From Candidatus Parcubacteria bacterium (lineage in GTDB: Bacteria > Patescibacteria > ABY1 > UBA1558 > GWA2-36-10), in the NCBI GenBank assembly GCA_018669975.1, contig JABHSK010000008.1:1-64000 (forward strand): a DNA stretch of 64,000 nucleotides. Direction: 5' to 3'. The stretch's first letter is position 1, and each line of letters starts with the position of its first letter. The translations under genes were made by a program, and so were the position numbers. Positions 33,801 to 41,824 of the stretch are shown piece by piece. The notes beneath the pieces were generated by a model. It was not told where the DNA came from. It was given only the letters and a program-made list of their open reading frames with translations, and ran no database searches.

Positions 33801-36203
33801 ATGGCAAAGAAAAAATCTATTCTATGGTTTAATCAAATAAGTAATACAGACGTACCTAAGGTTGGTGGTAAAAATGCATCTCTAGGAGAGATGTATAGTA
33901 AGCTAACAAAAAAAGGTGTGGCTATCCCAAATGGTTTTGCGGTTACTGCCGATGCTTATGATGATTTTGTTACTACCACAGGAGTTAAAAAAGAAATCAG
34001 GAGAATTCTAAAAGGTTTGAATACTCACGACATACGTGATTTACAGGCAAAAGCTAAGGCGGTTAGGCAGGCAATTTTGCAAGCAGATTTTCCAGAAGAT
34101 CTAGAGCAAGACATTATTAAAGCTTACGAAAAGTTATCAAAAGAATTTAAGAAAAAAGATGTTGATGTAGCTGTTAGAAGCTCTGCTACAGCTGAAGACT
34201 TACCAGATGCTTCTTTTGCTGGTCAGCAGGATACCTATTTGAATGTCGAAGGCGCAGAAGAACTTTTAGATGCTTGTAAGAGATGCATGGCTTCGCTTTT
34301 TACAGATCGAGCTATATCCTATCGTACTGATAAGGGCTTTAGTCATTTTAAAGTAAAATTATCTATCACCATACAGAAAATGGTACGCTCAGACAAGGCT
34401 ACTTCTGGCGTGATGTTTTCTATTGATACAGAATCTGGGTTTAAAGACGCGGTGCTTATTAACTCTATTTATGGCTTGGGAGAGTACATTGTACAAGGTG
34501 CGGTTAATCCAGATGAATATTATGTATTCAAACCAACTCTAGCCAAGGGCTTTAATGCTATTATTAGTCGTCGTCTAGGAGAAAAGAGGAAGAAGTTGGT
34601 TTATGATAGTAAGGCCAAAACCAACATGAAGAGTTTGCCAGTGACCAGAAAAGATCAACACAGGTTTGCTTTATCTGATAAAGAAGTGCATCAGCTGGCT
34701 AAATGGGCAGTGACCATTGAAGAACATTATAAAAAGCCAATGGATATGGAATGGGCTAAGGATGGTTTTACTGGCAAGTTATACATTGTTCAAGCTAGAC
34801 CAGAGACTGTTCGCTCACAGGATGATCCAAATACTTTGACAGAATATAAATTAAAGGAGCACGGAAAGCTTTTAACTATTGGAGCTTCCGTTGGCAACAA
34901 GATTGGTCAGGGTAAGGCACACATCATTAGAGATGTTAAAGATATTCATAAATTTAAGGAAGGCGAGGTCTTAATTACAGAAATGACAGACCCAGATTGG
35001 GAGCCGATTATGAAAATTGCCGCAGCAATTGTCACTGAGTCTGGTGGTCGAACTTGTCACGCAGCTATCATTTCTCGTGAGTTAGGCATTCCTTGTGTTG
35101 TTGGTACTAGAGACGCCACTAAAAAGATCAAAGATAAACAAAATATCACAGTGTCTTGTGTAGAGGGCGAAAAGGGATTTGTATATAATGGTTTACTTGA
35201 TTTTGACGTAACCAAACATAATCTTAAGAATTTCAAGAAGTCCAAAACTAAAGTCATGATGAATGTTGGTAATCCAGAAATGGCCATGGCCCAAAGCTTT
35301 ATTCCTAACGAAGGTGTCGGTTTAGCCCGTGAGGAATTCATTATTTCTAATTACATTCGTATTCATCCTTTGGCCTTGCTAAACTTTTCTAAAGTTAAAG
35401 ATGCAAAAGCCAAAAAGATTATTGAAAATCACACAGCCGCCTATAAGAGTAAACCACAATTTTTTATAGATAAATTAGCTGAGGGTGTAGCTCGTATTGC
35501 CGCTAGTTTTTATCCCAAAGATGTAATCATGAGATTGTCCGATTTTAAATCAAATGAATACGCTAGTCTGATCGGCGGAGAGCAGTTTGAGCCCGAAGAA
35601 AGAAATCCAATGATTGGTTGGCGTGGAGCTAGTAGGTATTATAGTCCAAAATATTTACCAGCCTTTATACTAGAGTGCAAAGCTCTAACTAAGGTGCGTA
35701 AAGAAATGGGTCTTAAAAATTTAAAAATCATGGTTCCATTTTGCCGAACCATAGAAGAAGGTAAAAAGGTTCTCAAGATTATGGCAGACAATGGCTTAAA
35801 GCGAGGGGTGGATGGATTAGAGGTTTATGTGATGTGCGAGATTCCATCCAACGTTATTTTAGCTGATGAGTTCTCTAAAATTTTTGACGGATTTTCTATT
35901 GGTTCCAACGATTTAACACAGTTAGTGCTTGGTGTTGATCGTGATAGTGAATTGGTTGCCCATGTCTATGATGAGAGAAATGAAGCGGTCAAAAGTATGG
36001 TCAGGCAAGTTATTGCAGCTGCTAGAAAGAATAAGAGGAAAATTGGTATCTGTGGGCAAGCGCCATCAGACTTTCCAGACTTTGCTCAATTTTTAGTAGA
36101 AGAAAATATTGATTCCATTTCTTTGATCCCAGATACAGTCATTAAAACTATGTTAGCTATTAAAAAAACAGAGAGTAAGAAAAAAAGAAAAAAGAAAAAA
36201 TAA
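33801..36203 (+). CDS. ppsA: Phosphoenolpyruvate synthase
   Basis: Makes PEP from pyruvate and ATP, releasing AMP and phosphate, and so allows gluconeogenesis from pyruvate. The 800 aa show the N-terminal ATP-grasp (KVGGKNASLGEMY, RSSATAEDLPDASFAGQQDTY), the swivelling phosphohistidine domain (TDPDWEPIMK and SGGRTCHAAIISRELGIPCVVGT, His in TCHAA), and the C-terminal TIM barrel (GWRGASRYY, CEIPSNVILA, IGSNDLTQLVLGVDRDS, ICGQAPSD). A lysine-rich tail ends the protein. PPDK is the near alternative, but DPDWEPIMK and the sequence style favour PEP synthase. Transcribed alone. Confidence 0.93.
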   Translation: MAKKKSILWFNQISNTDVPKVGGKNASLGEMYSKLTKKGVAIPNGFAVTADAYDDFVTTTGVKKEIRRILKGLNTHDIRDLQAKAKAVRQAILQADFPEDLEQDIIKAYEKLSKEFKKKDVDVAVRSSATAEDLPDASFAGQQDTYLNVEGAEELLDACKRCMASLFTDRAISYRTDKGFSHFKVKLSITIQKMVRSDKATSGVMFSIDTESGFKDAVLINSIYGLGEYIVQGAVNPDEYYVFKPTLAKGFNAIISRRLGEKRKKLVYDSKAKTNMKSLPVTRKDQHRFALSDKEVHQLAKWAVTIEEHYKKPMDMEWAKDGFTGKLYIVQARPETVRSQDDPNTLTEYKLKEHGKLLTIGASVGNKIGQGKAHIIRDVKDIHKFKEGEVLITEMTDPDWEPIMKIAAAIVTESGGRTCHAAIISRELGIPCVVGTRDATKKIKDKQNITVSCVEGEKGFVYNGLLDFDVTKHNLKNFKKSKTKVMMNVGNPEMAMAQSFIPNEGVGLAREEFIISNYIRIHPLALLNFSKVKDAKAKKIIENHTAAYKSKPQFFIDKLAEGVARIAASFYPKDVIMRLSDFKSNEYASLIGGEQFEPEERNPMIGWRGASRYYSPKYLPAFILECKALTKVRKEMGLKNLKIMVPFCRTIEEGKKVLKIMADNGLKRGVDGLEVYVMCEIPSNVILADEFSKIFDGFSIGSNDLTQLVLGVDRDSELVAHVYDERNEAVKSMVRQVIAAARKNKRKIGICGQAPSDFPDFAQFLVEENIDSISLIPDTVIKTMLAIKKTESKKKRKKKK

Positions 36204-36218
36204 TTTAATATTATATAA

Positions 36219-36246
36219 AAAGGGTGTCTAGGCACTCTTTTTATTA
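36219..36246 (+). terminator. Terminator of ppsA
   Basis: AAAGGGTG (36219-36226) pairs with CACTCTTT (36233-36240), followed by TTATTATT. The next promoter starts at 36247, directly after. Confidence 0.75.
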
Positions 36247-36275
36247 TTGACTAAAAAGGCAAGAAAAATTATACT
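36247..36275 (+). promoter_or_regulatory. Leaderless promoter of the CCA/poly(A) polymerase gene
   Basis: TTGACT (36247-36252), 17 bases, TATACT (36270-36275). The ATG is eight bases further (36284). Confidence 0.78.
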
Positions 36276-36283
36276 TTATCCAT

Positions 36284-37870
36284 ATGAATGAAGGAAAAAT
36301 TTTCAAAGAACCAGTTAATCCCGATCAGGACATAGTTAGTTCTGAAAAGATACCATTGGCTGATGATTATATAGAAACCTTGCAAGCCGAGGGGCTAGAA
36401 GGGCATGCGGAGGCTTACCAAAAAGTGATAGAATTATCACAAGCTGTTGGTGAGGCTGGCGGTCGTTCTCTTTTAGTTGGCGGTAGTGTCAGAGATATGG
36501 TCTTTGGTAAAATTTCTAAAGATTACGATATTGAGATTTATGGCTTGGAGGCCCAACAGGTTGAAGAGATAGTAGCTAGATTTGGCAAAGTATCTGATGT
36601 TGGCAAAGCTTTTGGTATTTTAAAAATATTTCTCGGACAGGGTATAGATATTGATGTGTCTTTACCAAGAACAGATTCTAAAATAGGTGAGGGACATCGG
36701 GGTTTTGAAGTTAAGACTGATCCGAATATGAGTATTGCTGAAGCTGCTAAGCGTCGTGATTTTACGATGAATTCTGTAGCCGCCGATCCTTTGACTGGTG
36801 AACTATTTGATGCCTATGGTGGTGTGGAGGATATTAAAAATAGGACGCTAAAGATTACTGATCCAGAGAGGTTTCGTGATGATCCACTACGTGTCATGAG
36901 AGCCTTGCAATTTATTGGACGTTTTGGTTTACAGTTAGATCCAGACAGCGCTAAGATTATCCAGGAGATGACACCAGAGTTAAAAGAGTTACCAAAGGAA
37001 AGAATTTTTGAAGAGTGGAAAAAATTATTATTGAAGTCAAGTAAACCATCTTTAGGCTTAGCAGCCGGGATGACTTTGGGAGTTTTCAAAGAGTTGCACC
37101 CTGAATTTCCACCTTTAGCTAAAACAGAACAAGATCCAGAGTGGCACCCAGAGGGAGACGCCTGGATACACACCTTAATGACAGTTGATGAAGCAGCTCA
37201 GATAACACGAGAAGAAAATTTAGATAGTAAGGAAAGTTTGACTGTTATGCTGGCGACCCTGTGTCATGATTTAGGTAAGGCTGATACTACAGAAATAAAA
37301 GATGGACGGATTATTTCACATGGTCATGAGCAGGCTGGTGGAGAACCTACTAAAGAATTTTTGAATTCAGTTGGAGCTGATAAGCTAACTAAACAAAAAG
37401 TTAAACAACTTGTAGAAAATCATTTGATGCCAACTATGTTGTATATCAATGCGGTTGTTAAACAAGAAAAAGTTAGTGATGGAGCAATTCGTCGTTTAGC
37501 CAAGCGTATTTATCCAGCTACTATCAATGAATTGGTTTTAGTGGCTCAAGCTGATCATGCAGGCCGAGGACCATATATGGATCCAAAGCATCCAGAGCAA
37601 TATTTAATGCCAGATGGATTCCCAGCAAAAAAGTGGTTACTAAAAAAAGCTAGAGAATTAGCAGTAGAAGATAGTAAGCCAGCAGATTTGTTAGCAGGTA
37701 GAGATTTAATTGCCACTGGTTTGAAGCCTGGTAAGGATTTTGGTCAGTTGATAGAGTTGGCTAATAGATTGCGTGACGAGAAAGATTTTGATAAGCGTCG
37801 TGTTTTGCAAGCCTTGTATGAAATTATTGATAATGCGCAGGCTATTGTAAAGTTGAGCTCTTTGTTGTAA
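36284..37870 (+). CDS. CCA-adding enzyme / poly(A) polymerase-like nucleotidyltransferase with HD domain
   Basis: A 528-aa class II nucleotidyltransferase. The head has LLVGGSVRDMVFGKISKDYDIEIYG, with the GGSVRD and DxE metal motifs, then RRDFTMNSVAADPLTGELFDAYGG (RRD motif) and RFRDDPLRVMRALQFIGRFG. An HD-type phosphohydrolase domain follows (WIHTLMTVDEAA, LATLCHDLGKADTT, ISHGHEQAG). CCA-adding and poly(A) polymerases cannot be separated by eye. The C-terminal 150 residues are less typical. A tRNA-Ser gene that already encodes CCA begins 13 bases after the stop, possibly in the same transcript. Confidence 0.9.
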   Translation: MNEGKIFKEPVNPDQDIVSSEKIPLADDYIETLQAEGLEGHAEAYQKVIELSQAVGEAGGRSLLVGGSVRDMVFGKISKDYDIEIYGLEAQQVEEIVARFGKVSDVGKAFGILKIFLGQGIDIDVSLPRTDSKIGEGHRGFEVKTDPNMSIAEAAKRRDFTMNSVAADPLTGELFDAYGGVEDIKNRTLKITDPERFRDDPLRVMRALQFIGRFGLQLDPDSAKIIQEMTPELKELPKERIFEEWKKLLLKSSKPSLGLAAGMTLGVFKELHPEFPPLAKTEQDPEWHPEGDAWIHTLMTVDEAAQITREENLDSKESLTVMLATLCHDLGKADTTEIKDGRIISHGHEQAGGEPTKEFLNSVGADKLTKQKVKQLVENHLMPTMLYINAVVKQEKVSDGAIRRLAKRIYPATINELVLVAQADHAGRGPYMDPKHPEQYLMPDGFPAKKWLLKKARELAVEDSKPADLLAGRDLIATGLKPGKDFGQLIELANRLRDEKDFDKRRVLQALYEIIDNAQAIVKLSSLL

Positions 37871-37883
37871 TATATTCTTTCGT

Positions 37884-37974
37884 GGAGAGGTCGCATAGTT
37901 GGTCTAGTGCGCCCGCTTGGAAAGCGGGTAGAGTGTCAAAACTCTCGCAGGTTCGAATCCTGTCCTCTCCGCCA
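37884..37974 (+). tRNA. tRNA-Ser(GGA)
   Basis: The 7-bp acceptor GGAGAGG (37884-37890) pairs with CCTCTCC (37964-37970), then discriminator G and encoded CCA (37972-37974). Anticodon stem CCCGC/GCGGG encloses loop TTGGAAA with anticodon GGA at 37919-37921, reading UCC and UCU. A long variable arm (GAGT...ACTC) marks it as a serine tRNA, and the T arm GTTCGAATC lies in a CAGG/CCTG stem. No intron. It lies 13 bases after the CCA/poly(A) polymerase stop. Confidence 0.95.
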
Positions 37975-38005
37975 CATCGTGTCAGCACAATAATATATTT
38001 ACACT

Positions 38006-38034
38006 AATCATTCCAAAGAAAGGGGTGATTTTTA
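38006..38034 (+). terminator. Terminator after tRNA-Ser
   Basis: AATCATTCC (38006-38014) pairs with GGGGTGATT (38022-38030), two wobbles, followed by TTTATT. The remaining sequence to 38076 shows no gene. Confidence 0.65.
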
Positions 38035-38076
38035 TTATCATCTGAGCTTAGAAAAAGTAATTTTTTTGAGGGCCAC

Positions 38077-38105
38077 TTTACAAATTTATATACATAAGGT
38101 ATTGT
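38077..38105 (+). promoter_or_regulatory. Promoter of the leader RNA / kinase gene at 38300
   Basis: TTTACA (38077-38082), 17 bases, TATTGT (38100-38105). Transcription would start near 38112, giving a leader of about 190 bases before the start codon. Confidence 0.65.
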
Positions 38106-38111
38106 AAATTA

Positions 38112-38251
38112 GATGAAACAAATCAAACAAAATTTTAACTCTTTGAAGCATAATGCTTATTACAGCGCTTATATTGTTAAGCGGTGATTTGTTATTTATA
38201 ACTTTATAATATTAGATACTAGTTCGTCGCTTACCAATAAGCGGCTTTTTT
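38112..38251 (+). ncRNA. Structured leader RNA, copy B (attenuator-like)
   Basis: In order: AAATCAAACAAA (38120-38131), CGCTTA/TAAGCG stem (38166-38171 with 38178-38183), GCGGTGATTTGTTATTTAT, ATTAGATACTA, then terminator GTCGCTTA (38226-38233), CCAA, TAAGCGGC (38238-38245), TTTTTT. The first TAAGCG can pair instead with the terminator's CGCTTA, so terminator and antiterminator exclude each other, and the upstream CGCTTA could compete in turn. Blocks and order match copy A at 805-955, where the equivalent arms are GAGCGGT and ACCGCTC. The change of both arms together supports the pairing. The element ends about 37 bases before the Shine-Dalgarno of the kinase gene. Confidence 0.65.
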
Positions 38252-38263
38252 GTTCTTTGCAAT

Positions 38264-38280
38264 GCTTACTATAAGTAAGC
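38264..38280 (+). promoter_or_regulatory. Hairpin just before the ribosome site of the kinase gene
   Basis: GCTTACT (38264-38270) and AGTAAGC (38274-38280) form a perfect 7-bp hairpin. The Shine-Dalgarno GGAGG (38288-38292) is only seven bases further. The arms share the GCTTA/TAAGC core with the upstream stems, so they could pair across. Confidence 0.5.
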
Positions 38281-38299
38281 CAAAAACGGAGGTAGGTTG

Positions 38300-38860
38300 A
38301 TGATGGATACTTTAATTTTGGTTTCTGGACTTCCAGGAGCAGGGAAGACAACGGTAGCCAAAAAACTGGCTTATCGGCTAGGAGATCAAGCTATACATTT
38401 TGATATCGATGACATAAAGAGAGGGGTTGTTGTCGATAGCGTAGCGCTTGAGAATGATATTGACCCAGATGAAATACGTTGGGTTTATTATCAGGAAGCC
38501 CTGAACCTTACTCATAGAACGTTTGAGGAAGGTGTATACAATTGCGTTATCATGGACGAGGTTTTTCACAGCAAAGAACTTCGTACAAGAATAAGTGATT
38601 GGTGTATTTGTCAGGGCGTACAATCCCAGTGGGTTGTTGTGCAGTGTTCATATGAGGTGATTGAGCGTCGTCTCAATAGTAATCCCCGGGATGGGCATAT
38701 TCTCACGGCCGAACAATGCTTAAAACTTAATCGTAGATTCGAAGAGTTATTTGATGAATTTACGATTGAAGAATCTGTCACTGTTATAAATAGTGACGGA
38801 AAGCATGTGTCTAATTTTGACATGTCCAAAATTAGACAGTCTAAAGTTCCGCCACTTTAG
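38300..38860 (+). CDS. P-loop kinase-like ATPase
   Basis: A 186-aa single-domain protein. Walker A is SGLPGAGKTTVAKKLA near the N terminus, with the acidic motif FDIDDIKRG, a Walker B-like NCVIMDEVF, and a late Arg-rich lid (YEVIERRLNSNPRDGHILT). This matches small-molecule kinase or zeta-toxin/APS-kinase-like P-loop proteins; the substrate cannot be told. The start at 38300 is taken from GGAGG at 38288-38292 with seven bases of spacing; TTG 38297 and ATG 38303 are in frame. It has a long structured leader with an internal terminator. Confidence 0.85.
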   Translation: MMDTLILVSGLPGAGKTTVAKKLAYRLGDQAIHFDIDDIKRGVVVDSVALENDIDPDEIRWVYYQEALNLTHRTFEEGVYNCVIMDEVFHSKELRTRISDWCICQGVQSQWVVVQCSYEVIERRLNSNPRDGHILTAEQCLKLNRRFEELFDEFTIEESVTVINSDGKHVSNFDMSKIRQSKVPPL

Positions 38861-38875
38861 ATATTTTACACCTGT

Positions 38876-38897
38876 GCTCCCTCTTTTTAGAGGGAGC
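38876..38897 (+). terminator. Perfect hairpin after the kinase gene, without T tract
   Basis: GCTCCCTC (38876-38883) and GAGGGAGC (38890-38897) form an 8-bp perfect stem with a TTTTTA loop. CAACC follows, not a T run, so it may be a 3'-end stabiliser or weak terminator. Confidence 0.5.
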
Positions 38898-38926
38898 CAA
38901 CCAACTTAAAAATGTAAAACAATATT

Positions 38927-39640
38927 ATGATTTCACAAAAACAAATTAAAGAAATTAAACAGATTGGTCTAAAAATAGACCACGACGTTTCTTTTAATGG
39001 AAAATCAAAAGGTAATAATCATTTACAAAGAACAGTAAATTTAGCAAGTCATATTGCAAAAAAAGTAGGAGCAAATTTACAGGTTGTTGTAGCTGCAGCA
39101 TGGCTTCATGATACGGCACTTCCGACAGGAGATGATTATAATTACAAAAATAATTTACAGATCGTTAAAGATATATTAAAAGATATCACTCTGTCAGAAG
39201 ATGATAGAAATGCAGTTGCAGAGTGCGTTGCTTCACACGAGGGAACAAAGATTCCGGAATCATTAGAAGCAAAGGTAGTGCATGATGCAGATGTATTAGA
39301 AAAAGTTGGTATATTAGGATTAATTAGACATACTTGGAAGATGACTAATCTTAAAAATATTGATTCAGAAAAAATTATATCTGATGATCTTAAAAAAATT
39401 ATCGAACACATTGAATGGAGGAAGAATATGCTTCAGTTAGAAGAATCAAAAAATATTGCTAAAAATTTAACAATAGAAATTGATAATAATATTATTTTGA
39501 AGCTTATAGAACGTTCTGCGCAGATGGCTAATAAAGGAGTAATAACGGAAAAAATTGCCGTAACATTAAAAGATATATTGAATAAAAACCAATTATTAAT
39601 ATTAGAAAAACAATTAAATCAAAAATATTTAACAATATAA
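38927..39640 (+). CDS. HD-domain phosphohydrolase
   Basis: A 237-aa HD-superfamily protein. The metal histidines and aspartates are in HLQRTVNLASHIA (His near 29), AAAWLHDTAL (HD pair), a conserved SHEGTKIP, and VVHDADVLEKVG. These hydrolases act on nucleotides or similar phosphoesters; the substrate is unknown. The second half (residues 140-237) is helical and less conserved. There is no Shine-Dalgarno. It lies after a hairpin separating it from the kinase gene. Confidence 0.85.
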   Translation: MISQKQIKEIKQIGLKIDHDVSFNGKSKGNNHLQRTVNLASHIAKKVGANLQVVVAAAWLHDTALPTGDDYNYKNNLQIVKDILKDITLSEDDRNAVAECVASHEGTKIPESLEAKVVHDADVLEKVGILGLIRHTWKMTNLKNIDSEKIISDDLKKIIEHIEWRKNMLQLEESKNIAKNLTIEIDNNIILKLIERSAQMANKGVITEKIAVTLKDILNKNQLLILEKQLNQKYLTI

Positions 39641-39686
39641 TATTAATTTTAAAGAAAAACCTTATCGTCTAGCGGAGAGTTTTTGT

Positions 39687-39715
39687 TTTACACTTATCGT
39701 TATTTATTGTAGAAT
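39687..39715 (+). promoter_or_regulatory. Promoter of the 39744-41764 membrane-gene operon
   Basis: TTTACA (39687-39692), 17 bases, TAGAAT (39710-39715), 28 bases before the ATG at 39744. Confidence 0.65.
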
Positions 39716-39743
39716 TTAAGTACTTTTATCATTGAAAAATATT

Positions 39744-40451
39744 ATGCTACAAAGATTAATATCAGCAGGAGAGTACTCCATTGAACAGGTATTATCTAAG
39801 GCCTGGAGACTTTACAAGGATAATTTTAAATTGATTTTAAAAATTATTGTAGTTGTTTATTTGCCTATTAATATTGTCCTGGGCATGATACCTGTTGGAG
39901 ACACTGCAGAGGATGCAAGGTATTATATGACTATAGTGCAAACACTAGAAGGTTTATTTGGTATTGTGGCGGTTATGGCGGTTACTTTTGTAGCAAAATA
40001 TAAGATTGATAACAAAAAAATAGATTTTCAAAAAGCCTTTGAAAAATCTTTTTCTCGATGGTGGCCAGTTGTTTGGACAAATATAGTAGCCGGAGTCTTT
40101 TTGCTAGGCTTATTTTTATTATTAGTGGTGCCTGGTATTATTTTTTCAGTCTACTGGATATTTATTATTTATATAGCAATTTTATTTGATAAAACAGGTA
40201 AGGAAGCCCTAGATAGAAGTAAGGCAATTGTTAAGGGTAGGTGGTGGACAACTTTCTTGTATACTCTTATTTTAACCTTACTGTTTTTCTTGGCTGTAGC
40301 AATTGGGTCCTCATTAACCTATTTATCAGGTACCTATATATTTAATCTAATTATTGAAATGTTACTGGATGTAGTCGGCGCCTATTTTATGGTAGCCTGG
40401 ACTATACTTTTTCTCAATTTTGATAAAACTAAAAAAAAGGCAGTTAAATAA
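39744..40451 (+). CDS. Polytopic membrane protein with a YciC-like fold
   Basis: A 235-aa membrane protein starting GEYSIEQVLSKAWRLYKDNFKLIL, a typical entry of glycerophosphodiester-phosphodiesterase-membrane-domain or YciC-like proteins, followed by about six hydrophobic helices and a central charged motif DRSKAIVKGRWW. Function is unknown. ATG 39744 is preferred over TTG 39732, which would add four residues without family support. It opens an operon of four or more membrane genes. Confidence 0.75.
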   Translation: MLQRLISAGEYSIEQVLSKAWRLYKDNFKLILKIIVVVYLPINIVLGMIPVGDTAEDARYYMTIVQTLEGLFGIVAVMAVTFVAKYKIDNKKIDFQKAFEKSFSRWWPVVWTNIVAGVFLLGLFLLLVVPGIIFSVYWIFIIYIAILFDKTGKEALDRSKAIVKGRWWTTFLYTLILTLLFFLAVAIGSSLTYLSGTYIFNLIIEMLLDVVGAYFMVAWTILFLNFDKTKKKAVK

Positions 40452-40457
40452 TTTTTT

Positions 40458-41177
40458 ATGCAGCATAGGTACAACCCAGATTATATTCATCATCGTGATT
40501 CAAAATTAATCTCAAGCATGAGAGAGGTGGTTTTTGGAATGGAGGATGGTATGGTTTCTACCCTAGGCGCGGTTACTGGTATTGCCGTGGGCAGTCAGGA
40601 TCCTTTTACTGTTATTTTGGCTGGTTGTGTTATTATTGCAGTAGAATCTATCTCCATGGGCATGGGTTCTTATATATCAAGTTTGTCAGAGCAAGATATT
40701 AGGACGAGGATGTTGTATGAAGAGAAGATGGAGATAGATGAGTTCCCCTTTGAAGAAGAAAGGGAGTTGCAGGGCATGTATATAGAGGATGGCTGGCCAA
40801 AGAAACTAGCAGCAGAGATGTCCAGGGTAGCCAAAGGAAATAAAAATCTTATGCTGCAGGAAATGGCTTATAGAGAGTTGAATTTTTCTATGAAAGAAAA
40901 GAAGCACCCGTGGCGCAATGGCATCTTCATGTTTTTTGCCTATATAGTGGGTGGTCTAATTCCTTTATTTGCTTATTTTATGGCACCGATTAATACAGCT
41001 ACCAAGATTTCAGTGGTGATTACATTACTTGGTTTGTTTACTCTAGGTGCGGCCACTACTAAATATACCAAAGGAAACTGGATTAAAATGGGCTTTAGAA
41101 TTTTAATCTTAGGAAGCATTGCCCTGTTAATGGGTTATTTTATAGGTAAGTTAGCCACTGTTATAAACTTAACATAA
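40458..41177 (+). CDS. VIT1/CCC1-family metal transporter
   Basis: A 239-aa membrane protein of the vacuolar iron transporter family, which moves Fe2+ or Mn2+. The first helix has the signature MREVVFGMEDGMVSTLGAVTGIAVGS, the second AVESISMGMGSYISS, then a cytoplasmic charged linker (residues 75-145, QDIRTRMLYEEKMEIDEF...) that in relatives binds metal, and three more helices. It lies 6 bases after the gene before it, in the same operon. Confidence 0.92.
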   Translation: MQHRYNPDYIHHRDSKLISSMREVVFGMEDGMVSTLGAVTGIAVGSQDPFTVILAGCVIIAVESISMGMGSYISSLSEQDIRTRMLYEEKMEIDEFPFEEERELQGMYIEDGWPKKLAAEMSRVAKGNKNLMLQEMAYRELNFSMKEKKHPWRNGIFMFFAYIVGGLIPLFAYFMAPINTATKISVVITLLGLFTLGAATTKYTKGNWIKMGFRILILGSIALLMGYFIGKLATVINLT

Positions 41178-41183
41178 AACGAT

Positions 41184-41411
41184 ATGGATATTTTTAAGAT
41201 AGCTGGAATAGTTGGCTTGGTGTTGATTTCTATTGGGGTCATTACACAAAAGAAAGAGAGTGAAGATTTGATATATATTTTTGGCGGAGTCTGCCTATTG
41301 GTGTATAGTAGTTATATTGGCGATTTGATATTTATTGTCTTGCAAATAATTTTTATAATATCCGCTGTTTTTCATTTTTTAAAAACAAGAAGAGCAAAGG
41401 GTGCTAAATAA
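41184..41411 (+). CDS. Small membrane protein (CBU_0592-like)
   Basis: A 75-aa protein of hydrophobic helices: IAGIVGLVLISIGVITQKK, a middle IYIFGGVCLLVYSSYIGD, and ILQIIFIISAVFHFL, with a basic tail KTRRAKGAK. It resembles the CBU_0592 type of small membrane domain by layout. No function is known. Six bases separate it from the VIT1/CCC1 gene. Confidence 0.65.
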   Translation: MDIFKIAGIVGLVLISIGVITQKKESEDLIYIFGGVCLLVYSSYIGDLIFIVLQIIFIISAVFHFLKTRRAKGAK

Positions 41412-41419
41412 TAATATAT

Positions 41420-41764
41420 ATGAAGAAAAAAATATTTTTAGTTATAATATCTCTTATTATCATCGGTGGTGGAGTTTATATCTGGCAGCTTAAAAGTTCA
41501 TTTTGTGTTAATTATGTTTTAGATGAAACGCACGCGGTTTTTAATAGAGATCAAATTCCCTATAAAGAAGATGGGAAAATGAAGTCTCCCTGGGATAAGT
41601 CAGAATTAGAATTAATAGTGATTGACCCCGATGATCCTGAGATTATGGACGAGCCTTGGCGTTATGCTTATTATTCTAAAAATGATGACACTTTTTGGAT
41701 AGCTGAAATGCCAGGAAAATTTTTACAATGGTTTGGACCATACACTGGGCATCCTTGCGATTAA
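41420..41764 (+). CDS. Hypothetical anchored or secreted small protein
   Basis: A 114-aa protein with an N-terminal hydrophobic segment (IFLVIISLIIIGGGVYIW, residues 5-22) and a hydrophilic extracytoplasmic part with two cysteines far apart (Cys28 and the penultimate residue), which might form a disulfide. The middle is acidic and Pro-rich (IDPDDPEIMDEPWRYAYYS). No family is recognised. Last gene of the operon starting at 39744. Confidence 0.65.
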   Translation: MKKKIFLVIISLIIIGGGVYIWQLKSSFCVNYVLDETHAVFNRDQIPYKEDGKMKSPWDKSELELIVIDPDDPEIMDEPWRYAYYSKNDDTFWIAEMPGKFLQWFGPYTGHPCD

Positions 41765-41824
41765 TAATTATTTAAACTTAATCATATAGAATTTCCTAGA
41801 CAACCAGAAAACCCCACAGAAACG

